Assembly: GCF_025753855.1 (NCBI RefSeq)
Contig: NZ_JAOWPT010000006.1
Coordinates: forward strand, 62,001-126,000
DNA length: 64,000 nt
From: Mesorhizobium sp. ZC-5
GTDB lineage: Bacteria > Pseudomonadota > Alphaproteobacteria > Rhizobiales > Rhizobiaceae
Reading direction: 5' to 3'
In this document: positions 1-8,940 of the stretch, in pieces
Position numbering within the stretch: the stretch's first letter is position 1
How the letters are laid out: each line of letters opens with the position of its first letter
Position numbers and translations under genes: made by a program
The notes under the pieces: generated by a model
The model's input: only the letters and a program-made list of their open reading frames with translations
The model's database searches: none
Told to the model about the DNA's origin: nothing

Positions 1-1
1 C

Positions 2-1726
2 CAGTCGAGCGACAGCTACGCCACATGGAAGATGAATCCCTATCTGCTGGAGCGCATCGACATCCTGCGCGGCCCCTCGGGCGCGCTCTATGGCGCGTCC
101 AATCCCGGTGGCCTGATCAACATGGTCTCGAAGCGCCCCGAATTCCGCAACGGCGGCGAGGCGAGTATCGGCGTCAACGAACACGGCAACGTCTGGTCGG
201 GCATCGACGCGCAGGGCGTCAATGCTGACGGGACCCTCGCCTATCGCTTCGTGGCCACGGGCAATATCGGCGACACCGAGGTCGATTACATCGACGACGA
301 CCAACTCGCCATCATGCCTGTGATCACATGGCACCCGAGCGAGGACACCAAGCTGACGGTCTATGGCCATTACTCGAAGACCAAATCCAACAACCAGAAC
401 TTCCTGCCTTATGAAGGCACTGTCGTTGCGGCGCCCTTCGGCCACATTCGCCGCGATCTCTTCACCGGCGAGCCCGCCAACGACAAGTACGACCGCGAGC
501 AGGCGATGTTCGGCTATGAGTTCGAGCACAGCTTCAACGATCGGGTGACGGTACGCCAAAACCTGCGCTACGCGCATCTGTCGACGGATATCTACGGATC
601 TTACGGCCTCAACTGGGTAGCGCCGCCAACCTCCACCAGCGCCGAGATGGCACGTGGCAGCTACGCCTCGAATCCTGAGCTTGGGCTGTTCACGGTCGAC
701 AACCAACTCGAAGTGAAGAGCGACACCGGCCCGCTCGCCCACACGCTGCTGTTCGGCATCGACTACAAGCATTTCGACCTTGACGATTCGCAGGCGTTCG
801 GAACGGCAACCCCGTTCGACGTTCTCGATCCCACCTATGGCGGCACGTTCACGCTTCCCCCGCCGACCCTGTCGCACACGGTCCAGCAGCAGCTGGGATT
901 CTACGCGCAGGACCGCATTGAATACGACCGGCTCAATCTCGTCTTCAGCGGACGCTATGACTACGTTTCGACGGATACGGACGTCACCGGGACGCCGACG
1001 AAATTCACGGACGACGCTTTCAGCGGACGCGCCGGCATCATCTACAATTTCGACAACGGGCTATCGCCCTATGCCAGCGTCTCACGCTCCTTCCTGCCTC
1101 TGGCAGGCAAGGATGATGTGACCGGCGACGCATTCACGCCAGAGACCGCCACCCAATATGAAGCGGGCTTGCGCTATCAGCCCGATTTCCTGAACGGGGG
1201 ATATATCGGGGCAGCGGTCTTCGACCTGAGGCGCGAGAACTTCGTCACCAGCGACGGCGTGAATTTCAGCCGCCAGATCGGCAAAATCAATTCCCGCGGC
1301 TTCGAACTCGAAGCCGCGGGCTATATCACGCCCGACCTCAAGCTGACCGCCGCCTATACCTGGTACGACCTGAAGGTGAAGGAGGGCAATCCCGCCGAAA
1401 TCGGCCATACGCCGGCGGGTGTGCCCGAACAGTTCGGCTCGTTGTGGCTCGACTACGCTGTTCCCTACACGCCGTTGGAAGGGCTGAGCGTCGGTGCGGG
1501 CGTACGCTATGTCGGATCGTCCTACGTCAACAGTACCAACACGCTCGAGGTACCGGATTCGGTCGTCTTTGATGCCGCGATCCGCTACGAGAAGGAAAAT
1601 TTCGCAGCCGCCTTCAACGTGGCCAACCTCTTCGACAAGCACTACGTCGCGACCTGCAATTACGAAGGCGGCTGCTATTACGGCCAGGGGCGCGAGGCAA
1701 GCCTCACACTTACCTACAAGTGGTGA
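2..1726 (+). CDS. TonB-dependent siderophore receptor, 5' end outside window
   Basis: Outer-membrane beta-barrel receptor that takes up an iron-siderophore complex using TonB energy. The frame is open from base 2, so the signal peptide and start of the plug domain lie upstream. What is visible starts late in the plug, with the typical run RIDILRGPSGALYGASNPGG around residues 19-38 of the visible part, and ends with a barrel strand closing on an aromatic residue (TLTYKW), the normal end of this family. It is followed 54 bases later by the ATPase, permease and binding protein of a ferric-hydroxamate type importer, so all four probably work as one uptake pathway. The siderophore cannot be told from sequence alone; the FhuCDB-type neighbours favour a hydroxamate. 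Confidence 0.93.
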   Translation, partial: QSSDSYATWKMNPYLLERIDILRGPSGALYGASNPGGLINMVSKRPEFRNGGEASIGVNEHGNVWSGIDAQGVNADGTLAYRFVATGNIGDTEVDYIDDDQLAIMPVITWHPSEDTKLTVYGHYSKTKSNNQNFLPYEGTVVAAPFGHIRRDLFTGEPANDKYDREQAMFGYEFEHSFNDRVTVRQNLRYAHLSTDIYGSYGLNWVAPPTSTSAEMARGSYASNPELGLFTVDNQLEVKSDTGPLAHTLLFGIDYKHFDLDDSQAFGTATPFDVLDPTYGGTFTLPPPTLSHTVQQQLGFYAQDRIEYDRLNLVFSGRYDYVSTDTDVTGTPTKFTDDAFSGRAGIIYNFDNGLSPYASVSRSFLPLAGKDDVTGDAFTPETATQYEAGLRYQPDFLNGGYIGAAVFDLRRENFVTSDGVNFSRQIGKINSRGFELEAAGYITPDLKLTAAYTWYDLKVKEGNPAEIGHTPAGVPEQFGSLWLDYAVPYTPLEGLSVGAGVRYVGSSYVNSTNTLEVPDSVVFDAAIRYEKENFAAAFNVANLFDKHYVATCNYEGGCYYGQGREASLTLTYKW

Positions 1727-1780
1727 CCGGATGCCGCCGATGATGAACGCTCCGGCAAGGCATGCCGGAGCCGCCCGATC

Positions 1781-2575
1781 ATGAACGGCGCCGAGAAATT
1801 GCAAACCGGCTTTGCCCTTTCGGGCGCAGGACTCGTGCTCGGTGGTCGGTGCATCGTTTCTCCGCTCGATCTCGACTTGCGCTCCAACCGCATCTACGGG
1901 CTGATCGGTCCCAACGGGTCGGGCAAATCCTCGCTGCTGCGCATGATGACGCGGCAAGTGGCTCCGTCGTCCGGGCATATCCGTTACCGGGGCGAGGTCC
2001 TTCAAGGCTGGACCTCCCGCGCCTTTGCCCGTGAGGTCGCCTATCTACCGCAGCAATTGCCAGCCGGGCAGCAACTGACGGTCGGCGAACTCGTGGCGCT
2101 CGGTCGGTATCCGTGGCACGGGCCATTCCGCCGGCTTTCTGCCGACGATCGCGACAGCGTGGCCGAGGCGATCAGCATCACCGGTTTAGGAGAATTGGAA
2201 AGCCGCCTCGTGGATACGCTTTCCGGCGGCGAGCGCCAACGCGCATGGGTGGCTATGATGGTGGCTCAGGCCGGTCGTTTCCTCATCCTCGATGAGCCGA
2301 CATCCGCGCTTGACATCGGCCACCAGGCACAACTCCTCGAAGTCCTGCACGAAGTCACCGCCGCGCGCGGTCTCGGCATCGTTATGGCCTTCCACGATAT
2401 CAACATCGCAGCAAGCTTCTGTGACGAAGTACTGGCCATGCGTGACGGCGTTCTTGTTGCGATGGGCGCGCCGGCGGAAATCGTCACCGACGATGTATTG
2501 AGCGCACTTTATGGCGTTCCCATGCGCACCATGCCACATCCTGAAACACAGCGTCCGATCGGGTTCATCAGGTGA
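1781..2575 (+). CDS. Iron-siderophore ABC transporter ATP-binding protein (FhuC/FecE family)
   Basis: Cytoplasmic ATPase of an iron-siderophore importer, 264 residues, normal for the family. Visible motifs are Walker A (GPNGSGKSS), a Q-loop region, the ABC signature LSGGERQR, Walker B LILDEPTSALD and the switch histidine in AFHDIN. It begins 54 bases after the receptor gene, and its TGA overlaps the GTG start of the binding-protein gene by four bases, so translation is probably coupled. Assignment as FhuC-like rests on the neighbours (fused two-domain permease and receptor); FecE-like is the alternative. Confidence 0.93.
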   Translation: MNGAEKLQTGFALSGAGLVLGGRCIVSPLDLDLRSNRIYGLIGPNGSGKSSLLRMMTRQVAPSSGHIRYRGEVLQGWTSRAFAREVAYLPQQLPAGQQLTVGELVALGRYPWHGPFRRLSADDRDSVAEAISITGLGELESRLVDTLSGGERQRAWVAMMVAQAGRFLILDEPTSALDIGHQAQLLEVLHEVTAARGLGIVMAFHDINIAASFCDEVLAMRDGVLVAMGAPAEIVTDDVLSALYGVPMRTMPHPETQRPIGFIR

Positions 2576-3465
2576 AACGACGTACCTTTCTCGCAGGTCT
2601 CGGCGCACTGGCGGCCACGAGGGCCGAGACGGCGCCACGGCTTCCGGCGACCATAGATCGCGTGGTCTCGATTGACTGGGGTCTTGCGGAAACACTGCTT
2701 TCGTTGGGCGTCCCTCCGGTGGGCCTAGCCGAGACGCGCGGCTATAGCGAATGGGTTTCCGTTCCGCCATTGTCGGACAATGTTGTGGAAATCGGGCTGC
2801 GGTCGACGCCGAACCTCGAGATGGTCGCTTCGCTCCAGCCGGATATCATCCTGTCGACACCTCAGTTCGCCGCGATAGAGCCGGTGCTGGGGAGTATCGC
2901 TCCGGTCCTTTCGCTGGCGACCTTCACCGAAGACCTGCAGCCACTCGCAAAGGCCGAAGAAAATGCGGTCATGCTCGGGCGAATGCTCGCGCGCGAAGAT
3001 GCCGCGCGGGAGCTGATCGATGGACTAGCCTCCGATATCAAGGCGCTGCGAATGGCGGCGGGCAGGAAGGCGCGCAAGATCATCGTCGTGGCGTTCCATG
3101 ACGATCGGCATATCTGGGTCTTTACCGAAGGCAGCCTCTATGCCGATGTGATGAGCCGTGCGGGTCTCATCAATGCTTGGACGGCAACAAGCAATAGCTG
3201 GGGAATCGCCAACGCATCGGTCGATGAACTCGTCGGGCTCGAAGAAGCCGCGCTGGTCATCGTCGAGCCGGTTCCGGTATCACTCCGCCTTAAACTGCAA
3301 GCACGCGCGCCCGGCACGATGGTTGGCGAGATGGAACTCTTTCGTCCGGGCCGATACCGCATCATCCCACCCAATTGGGGTTTCGGGGGGCTGACTTCGG
3401 CGGCGCGTTTCGCGCGGGCGTTGGCAAGCCTCGACGATTTCATTCGGAGCGGCCATGCAGCGTAA
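2572..3465 (+). CDS. Iron-siderophore periplasmic binding protein (FhuD-like)
   Basis: Periplasmic binding protein that hands ferric siderophore to the inner-membrane permease. 297 residues with a GTG start overlapping the ATPase stop codon. The N-terminus KRRTFLAGLGALAA looks like a twin-arginine signal; there is no lipobox cysteine, so it is probably soluble in the periplasm, as FhuD proteins are. The body has the DRVVSIDWGLAETLLSLG and LQPDIILS segments of the class III/helical-backbone binding-protein fold. The 3' end overlaps the start of the permease gene by 11 bases. Confidence 0.88.
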   Translation: MKRRTFLAGLGALAATRAETAPRLPATIDRVVSIDWGLAETLLSLGVPPVGLAETRGYSEWVSVPPLSDNVVEIGLRSTPNLEMVASLQPDIILSTPQFAAIEPVLGSIAPVLSLATFTEDLQPLAKAEENAVMLGRMLAREDAARELIDGLASDIKALRMAAGRKARKIIVVAFHDDRHIWVFTEGSLYADVMSRAGLINAWTATSNSWGIANASVDELVGLEEAALVIVEPVPVSLRLKLQARAPGTMVGEMELFRPGRYRIIPPNWGFGGLTSAARFARALASLDDFIRSGHAA

Positions 3466-5449
3466 TATCCTGCGGCCCGCGACGGCCGGCGTGGCCATAC
3501 TGGTCACGATCGCCCTGGTCGCCTTCAACATCGATCGCATCGGCCAGGAAGCCATCGGGCAGATGCCGGACGCAACGGTCGCGAGGGACTTGTCGGACCT
3601 GCTGCTGCACTATGCCTTTTTGCCGCGGCTCGCCGTATCGCTGCTTGCTGGCGCCTCGCTGGGTCTCGCCGGCGTCCTTTTTCAGCAGGTCCTACAAAAC
3701 CCGCTGGCGGCGCCCGACACGCTTGCGGTGAGTTCGGGCGCGCAACTCGCGCTCGTCATCGGCGTACTTATGACGCCTGTCTTCAAGGCCGAACATCCGG
3801 TGTTTCTGGCGATGGCGGGCGCCTTCGTCGCGTGGGGCCTCATCGCGCTGCTCGGGACGCGACGGAGAAGCTCGACGCTGACGCTGATCCTTGCCGGCTT
3901 CATAGCCAGCTTCGCGCTCGGTGCAGTCGCCAGCCTGCTCGTGCTGTTGAACCAGGAGTACATGACGTCGCTGCTGATCTGGGGCGCCGGATCGCTGGTG
4001 CAGACCGATTGGGAGGGTGTCTGGACGCTCGGCATCTGCCTGCTGCCCGCCATAGCCATTGTCGCGGTTCTGGGCCGATCACTGCTTATCATCGGCCTCG
4101 GTGATCAGGCCGCAGGCAATCTCGGCGTCTCGCTGCGCTTCGCGAAGCCGCTTCTTCTCGCATTGGCCGTCCTCCTTTCGGCGAGCGTCGTCGCGGTGGT
4201 GGGCGTCATCGGCTTCGTCGGCCTTGCTGCGCCGCATCTGGCAAGGGTTCTCGGTGCGAATGCGTTCAAAAGCCGGCTGATCGCGTCGCCCCTTGCAGGC
4301 GCGGCGATTTTTACGCTCGTCGACCAGGTGCTCCAGGCCGCGCCCATGGAGGAGGTCAATGCCCTGCCGACCGGAGCCGTCACCGCGCTCATCGGCGCGC
4401 CGGTGCTTATTCTCCTGTTAAGACAATTGCCCGTCGTGGTGCTCGAAGGGGTTGAACCGGCCCCCCTTACCGCACGCGCGCCGGACAGACGCCTGGGCTC
4501 TGTCTTCGCCGTGCTTGCTGCGTTGTTGTTTGCGACGCTTGCCGTGGCGCTTCTCGTCGGACGTGGGCCGGACGGTTTCTATTTCGGTACGGCGTTCGAC
4601 ACCGGTTCGATCGACTGGCGCCTCCCGCGCGTCGTCGGCAGTGCGGCCGCCGGATTGGCGCTTGGCGTAGCGGGATGTTTGGTCCAGCGTCTCTTCGCGA
4701 ACCCGATGGCGAGTCCAGAAATTCTCGGCATTGGCGGTGGCGTTGCCGTCGGACTCGTCGTGGTATTGCTGATCAGCGCGCAGGCTGGCGCATCTCTCCA
4801 GTTCGGCGGTGCACTCGCCGGGGCAGCCGTTGTTACTGCTCTCGTCGTCATCCTCGGTGGTCATCGCGGGTTCTCGCCCGAGCGCCTGCTCTTGATCGGC
4901 ATCGCAATCACGGCGCTGCTCAATGCAACGACGCTGCTCTTTCTTGCACTCGGTGACCCTCGCATCGGTCAGGTTCTCGCCTGGCTGAGCGGCTCCACCT
5001 ATCGCGTGACGCCCGGGCTGGCCTTTTCGGTACTTGGCGTGGCTCTTGCGGTAATGGCATGTGCGATGCCGCTCAGCAGATGGCTGGAGATCCTCCCCTT
5101 CGGACCGGAAGTCGCCACGAGCATGGGCCTCCCCGTTGCATTCGCAAGGTTGGTCGTGGTGGCTCTGACGGCCATGGCAACGGCTGCGGCGGCTCTCATC
5201 ATCGGTCCGATGAGCTTCGTGGGACTGCTCGCGCCTCACCTTGCGGCGCAGACTGGATTGCGCCGCGCCTGGGCGCAGCTTTGCGGCGCCGCTGTCGTAG
5301 GGTCGGCGCTCGTGGTTTTCGCGGATTGGATCGGCAGGGTCATCTTCGCACCCACCGAGCTACCGGCCGGTCTGCTGGCCGTGCTGATAGGCGCCTCTAT
5401 CGTGGCTCTTGCGTCCCTTCCGACGCCGCTTAGGTCGCGTATGGAGTGA
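3455..5449 (+). CDS. Iron-siderophore ABC permease, two fused FecCD domains (FhuB-like)
   Basis: Inner-membrane permease for ferric siderophore. At 664 residues it is twice the length of a single FecCD/BtuC permease and is clearly two tandem copies: each half carries the NPLAAPDTLAV or NPMASPEILGI type motif (about residues 83 and 411) and an FVGLAAPHLAR or FVGLLAPHLAA cytoplasmic coupling motif (about residues 258 and 586). The fused two-domain form is what defines FhuB as against the split FecC/FecD pairs, which supports hydroxamate uptake. It overlaps the binding-protein gene by 11 bases and ends the operon. Confidence 0.92.
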   Translation: MQRNILRPATAGVAILVTIALVAFNIDRIGQEAIGQMPDATVARDLSDLLLHYAFLPRLAVSLLAGASLGLAGVLFQQVLQNPLAAPDTLAVSSGAQLALVIGVLMTPVFKAEHPVFLAMAGAFVAWGLIALLGTRRRSSTLTLILAGFIASFALGAVASLLVLLNQEYMTSLLIWGAGSLVQTDWEGVWTLGICLLPAIAIVAVLGRSLLIIGLGDQAAGNLGVSLRFAKPLLLALAVLLSASVVAVVGVIGFVGLAAPHLARVLGANAFKSRLIASPLAGAAIFTLVDQVLQAAPMEEVNALPTGAVTALIGAPVLILLLRQLPVVVLEGVEPAPLTARAPDRRLGSVFAVLAALLFATLAVALLVGRGPDGFYFGTAFDTGSIDWRLPRVVGSAAAGLALGVAGCLVQRLFANPMASPEILGIGGGVAVGLVVVLLISAQAGASLQFGGALAGAAVVTALVVILGGHRGFSPERLLLIGIAITALLNATTLLFLALGDPRIGQVLAWLSGSTYRVTPGLAFSVLGVALAVMACAMPLSRWLEILPFGPEVATSMGLPVAFARLVVVALTAMATAAAALIIGPMSFVGLLAPHLAAQTGLRRAWAQLCGAAVVGSALVVFADWIGRVIFAPTELPAGLLAVLIGASIVALASLPTPLRSRME

Positions 5450-5580
5450 CGAAGAAGCGGGACAGCGGAAGCACCGATAAGGAACAAGGCGAGTTTGTTT
5501 TCACTAATGGCCGACACGGCAGGTGCCGCTAAACAGCAGCGACGAGCACCATGAGGACTTGCTCTTGCTGGGCGTGACCC

Positions 5581-6492
5581 TCATGCCACTGCCGCTGTGC
5601 CGGCAGTTCCGTACGTCGATCGGTAGAGCGCCTTTTGCCGCGCCCACGCGACCATCGTATTGCGTAACAAAATCGCCACGGTAACTGGCCCGACGCCGCC
5701 GGGAACCGGGGTGATCCAGGCCGCGACCTTGGCAACATTCTCGGCATCGACATCGCCGACAATCCTCGTAGATCCGTCGCCCAGCGTTTCGGAATTGATA
5801 CCGATATCGATGACCGCCGCGCCCGGCTTCACCATACCCTCGTCGATCAGTCGCGGCCTCCCGACGGCCACGAACAGCGCATCGGCGCGCCGTGCATGCG
5901 CGGCAACTGAACGCGTCATGTGGTGGCACACGGTCACAGTCGCGCCCTCGCTCATCAGCAGGAATGCGATCGGTTTGCCGACGATCTCGGAATGGCCAAC
6001 CACGACGACCTCAAGGCCTCTCAGTTCCAGCCCCGTCGCCTTCAGCATTTCGACCGCAGCGGCGGCCGTGCAGGGCGCCAGATCAAGCTGGTTGTAGACA
6101 ATATTGCCGATCGACGCCGGATGCATGCCCTCAACGTCCTTCAGCGGGTGGACGGCTGCCTGAATGCACTTGATCGGAATGTGCGATGGAACCGGGCGCT
6201 GGATGATGATGCCAGTCACACCAGGGTCGGCATTCATGCCGTGGATGGCAGCCTCCAGCTCCGCCGTGGAGATGGCAGCGGGATAACGGCGTTCCTCGAA
6301 CGCGATGCCGGCAAGCTCCGCCTTGGTGCGCTGGTTTCGGACATATACATCGACAGCCGCCGTGTCGCCGGTGGTGATTGAGACAAGCTTCGCAGGAAAC
6401 CCTTCCTTCCGGGCCTTCATGGCCTCAGCACGAACGTTGCCGATGATACGCTGGGCGATCGGTGCGCCCTTGAGGAAGCTGGCGTCGTTCAA
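5581..6492 (-). CDS. folD: Bifunctional methylenetetrahydrofolate dehydrogenase/cyclohydrolase
   Basis: Converts 5,10-methylene-THF to 10-formyl-THF through methenyl-THF in the cytoplasm, with NADP. 303 residues, normal length. Visible family features are the VYVRNQ substrate helix with the following K (about residues 50-56), the PVPSHIP motif (the usual PLP in the family is PVP here), the conserved VVGHSEIVGKP segment and TPVPGGVGPVT near the C-terminus. It is transcribed against the flanking siderophore and cytochrome genes, with no obvious partner, so it may be a second, accessory folD rather than the housekeeping copy. A search of the rest of the genome would settle that. Confidence 0.95.
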   Translation of the reverse strand: MNDASFLKGAPIAQRIIGNVRAEAMKARKEGFPAKLVSITTGDTAAVDVYVRNQRTKAELAGIAFEERRYPAAISTAELEAAIHGMNADPGVTGIIIQRPVPSHIPIKCIQAAVHPLKDVEGMHPASIGNIVYNQLDLAPCTAAAAVEMLKATGLELRGLEVVVVGHSEIVGKPIAFLLMSEGATVTVCHHMTRSVAAHARRADALFVAVGRPRLIDEGMVKPGAAVIDIGINSETLGDGSTRIVGDVDAENVAKVAAWITPVPGGVGPVTVAILLRNTMVAWARQKALYRSTYGTAGTAAVA

Positions 6493-6755
6493 AGCGGCTC
6501 TCCTGAGGTTTCAGAATTTGCGAGGATAGAGACGCATGGGCGTTTCGGAGGCGTAATTGCGAAACGCGATGCGCTCGCTGCGACGAAGAGGTATCTGCTT
6601 CATGGTTTTCGGACCGTTCTGAGCTGGAATTCTCCATTGATGACCCCGTATTGGGAGAAAGAGGATTCCGCAGGGAAATCGAAGTTTCGCAAGGCGCAGC
6701 AGATACCCTGGATTCATGACACAATGGGCCAGGCAGCCAGGCTGACCGGTCGAAT

Positions 6756-7697
6756 ATGAACCCGCGATCGAACTTCGTGCGATTTCTGGGCCGGCACGCC
6801 GGCCTTTCGCTGTTTGTCGCGGGAGGTTTCGTCGTGCTGTTGCATCCCACCGACACGGCCTGGTGGGCAGCCCGGCTCCTGGGGCTGGCGACGCTTTTCA
6901 CCATGGCTGGGGCGCTGGCGCTGCGCCCGGCCTCCGATCGTCCGCGCTGGCACCGGTTCCTCGGCTGGGCAGCGCTTGCGGCCTTGCTCGGCCACATCGG
7001 CGTGGTCGCCGGAATGCAACCGGTGTTCTGGCGCTGGTTTACCTGGGCGGTCCCGGTCGAAATCGTCGCCGGCGTCCTGGCCGTCGCTGCCTTTGCCACC
7101 GCGCTCATAGCACAGAGCTCCAGCTGGCCGCGTCGTTGGCTTGGGCCGATCCTCGGCCATCGCATCCACCGCTTCGCCGGCTATATGCTGGCTTCCGCGG
7201 CAACCGCGCACATCGCTCTGGTTGCCGGTATCGGCATGTTCGCGGCCGTCATCATGCTTGCCGGCCTGGCGATCCTTCTGGTCGAAGGCTTTCTGCGAGA
7301 GCGGCACGGCGTCGCGCTTGTAGTGAGTCTGGCGCTGTCCGCAGCGGCCATCGCGGCACTCGCTTTCGGACCGCTGGCTGGTCCACGACTGGAGCTGCTA
7401 AGGCGATCCCCCATCGACCACGCGAATTTCCTGCATACCGATCACGGCAATCTTTCGTGCGTCGGCTGCCATCACAATTTCACCGATCGCGCAGGCAACG
7501 AGAACTGTCTGTCTTGCCACAAGCGTATCTCGACCACCGAGGCCATGCGCATTGACCGGATGTTCCACGCCTTCTGCAGCGACTGCCACCGAACCGACAA
7601 GCACGCAGGCAAGGCGTTCGGACCCATCGACGATTGCAAAGGCTGCCATGGCAAGCCAGTTGATGGGGTGATTGATCACCGACGCGGCCGTCAGTAA
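6756..7697 (+). CDS. Membrane-anchored tetraheme cytochrome c (class III/NrfH-like tail)
   Basis: Predicted inner-membrane electron carrier. The first ~205 of 313 residues hold about six hydrophobic helices with several membrane histidines, reminiscent of ferric-reductase or b-type membrane domains. The last ~80 residues should face the periplasm and carry four c-type heme motifs: CVGCH (about residue 235), CLSCH (251), CSDCH (274) and CKGCH (294), with extra histidines (HTDH, FHAF) that could be distal ligands. It sits just upstream of a caa3-type oxidase cluster and probably passes electrons toward or away from it. I do not recognise a named family member with this exact two-part layout; the membrane half has no assigned function. 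Confidence 0.8.
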   Translation: MNPRSNFVRFLGRHAGLSLFVAGGFVVLLHPTDTAWWAARLLGLATLFTMAGALALRPASDRPRWHRFLGWAALAALLGHIGVVAGMQPVFWRWFTWAVPVEIVAGVLAVAAFATALIAQSSSWPRRWLGPILGHRIHRFAGYMLASAATAHIALVAGIGMFAAVIMLAGLAILLVEGFLRERHGVALVVSLALSAAAIAALAFGPLAGPRLELLRRSPIDHANFLHTDHGNLSCVGCHHNFTDRAGNENCLSCHKRISTTEAMRIDRMFHAFCSDCHRTDKHAGKAFGPIDDCKGCHGKPVDGVIDHRRGRQ

Positions 7698-7944
7698 CCG
7701 ACGAGGAGGGGGCAAGCGCCGCCTTTTGCAGGCTACCGGACCCCTACTGGCAGCCGGACGTGAAAGAGCCGGAGCCAGACTGACTGCCGGATGAAAAACC
7801 CGCTGCCAAATCCTGATGAGAATCCTGAACCGCCGCCGCTGGCGGGTAAGGTGGAACCTTTAATGCGTTGGAGACTTCTCTGCTCATTCCGCCGCAGCCT
7901 TTCGGAGAGGGTCGAACATCGACGCACCGACGAGCAACCGTTGG
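7698..7944. other. Intergenic stretch without a supported gene
   Basis: About 250 bases between the tetraheme cytochrome and the oxidase subunit II gene. A short minus-strand frame here is Gly/Ser/Phe rich and looks like chance. No clear terminator hairpin or promoter was recognised. Confidence 0.4.
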
Positions 7945-8940
7945 GTGAGACCAAAAAATCTTGAAGCCCCATCTGGCTTCTGGAGATTGGTGCTCACCGT
8001 CGCGTGGCTATCCGGCTGCTCTGGAATTCAATCTGCAATCGACCCTGCCGGTGAAGAAGCCACGCACGTGGCAACACTATTTTGGGTGATGACGTGTGGT
8101 GGAGCGCTGATCTGGGCCGGAACCGTCGCTGTCCTTTTATATGCCGTCCGCAGACGGACACTTTACAGTGAGCCGGCCGCAAGCCGCCTAATCTTTTGGG
8201 CTGGTGCCGTGTTTCCTGCTATCACGCTGATCCTTCTCCTTGGCTATGCCTTGTGGCTGATGCCCTCGCTTCGTCCGCTCGCCCAACCGGGTGCCCCCAC
8301 GCTGCGCATCGAAGTGACCGGCAGGCAATACTGGTGGCGGGTGATTTATCGTCAGCCCGGAACCCCTCCTGTCGTTTCAGCCAACGAGATCCGTTTGCCG
8401 GTTGGCGAGCGTGTCGAATTCACGCTCAAAAGCGACGACGTCATCCATTCCTTCTGGATTCCCGCGCTGGGCGGCAAGATGGACATGATCCCCGGACGGG
8501 AGAACCGTCTATCGCTGCGAGCGACGAAGCCGGGAACCTTCCGCGGCCCCTGTACGGAATTTTGCGGGACTTCGCATGCGCTGATGGCGTTTTCCGCCGT
8601 TGCCATGGAGCCTGCCGAGTTCCGGCAATGGCTCGCCGGGCAGCACGTGCCATCGGCGGGGGCGACAGGGACCGGAGCGAGACTTTTTATCCGTCACGGC
8701 TGCGGTGCATGCCATGCCGTTGCGGGGACGGAAGCGACGGGCATGCTTGGCCCCGACCTGTCACATCTCGGATCGCGCGAAACACTTGGCGCCGGCATCT
8801 TGCCCAACAGCCAGGACAATATCGCCCGCTTCATCGCCGAGCCCGACGTCATCAAGCCGGGGGTACAGATGCCGGGGTTCGACATGCTGCCACCGGACGA
8901 CATCGAGGCTATCGCGTCCTGGCTCAAGGGGCTCAAATGA
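7945..8940 (+). CDS. coxB: Cytochrome c oxidase subunit II with fused cytochrome c domain (caa3 type)
   Basis: Subunit II of a heme-copper terminal oxidase, accepting electrons through CuA. 331 residues from a GTG start at 7945; a TTG at 7990 is an alternative. The N-terminus ends in a lipobox-like LSGC (Cys about 25), so it may be a lipoprotein, followed by two membrane helices. The cupredoxin part shows the CuA ligand cluster CTEFCGTSH with the downstream M, and the C-terminus carries one heme c motif CGACH near residue 250, the hallmark of caa3 oxidases. The stop codon overlaps the ctaD start (ATGA), so the two are translationally coupled. Confidence 0.93.
   Translation: MRPKNLEAPSGFWRLVLTVAWLSGCSGIQSAIDPAGEEATHVATLFWVMTCGGALIWAGTVAVLLYAVRRRTLYSEPAASRLIFWAGAVFPAITLILLLGYALWLMPSLRPLAQPGAPTLRIEVTGRQYWWRVIYRQPGTPPVVSANEIRLPVGERVEFTLKSDDVIHSFWIPALGGKMDMIPGRENRLSLRATKPGTFRGPCTEFCGTSHALMAFSAVAMEPAEFRQWLAGQHVPSAGATGTGARLFIRHGCGACHAVAGTEATGMLGPDLSHLGSRETLGAGILPNSQDNIARFIAEPDVIKPGVQMPGFDMLPPDDIEAIASWLKGLK

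Noticed and set aside
6511-6717. Minus-strand 68-codon frame upstream of folD
   Set aside because: No family match and no good ribosome-binding site; could be a remnant but cannot be supported.
7733-7972. Minus-strand 79-codon frame before coxB
   Set aside because: Gly/Ser/Phe low complexity, no ribosome-binding site, overlaps the coxB start.
8196-8936. Long plus-strand frame continuous with ctaD upstream of 8937
   Set aside because: It lies wholly within coxB in another frame, has Arg/Pro-rich shadow composition, and the ATGA overlap and family N-terminus fix the ctaD start at 8937.
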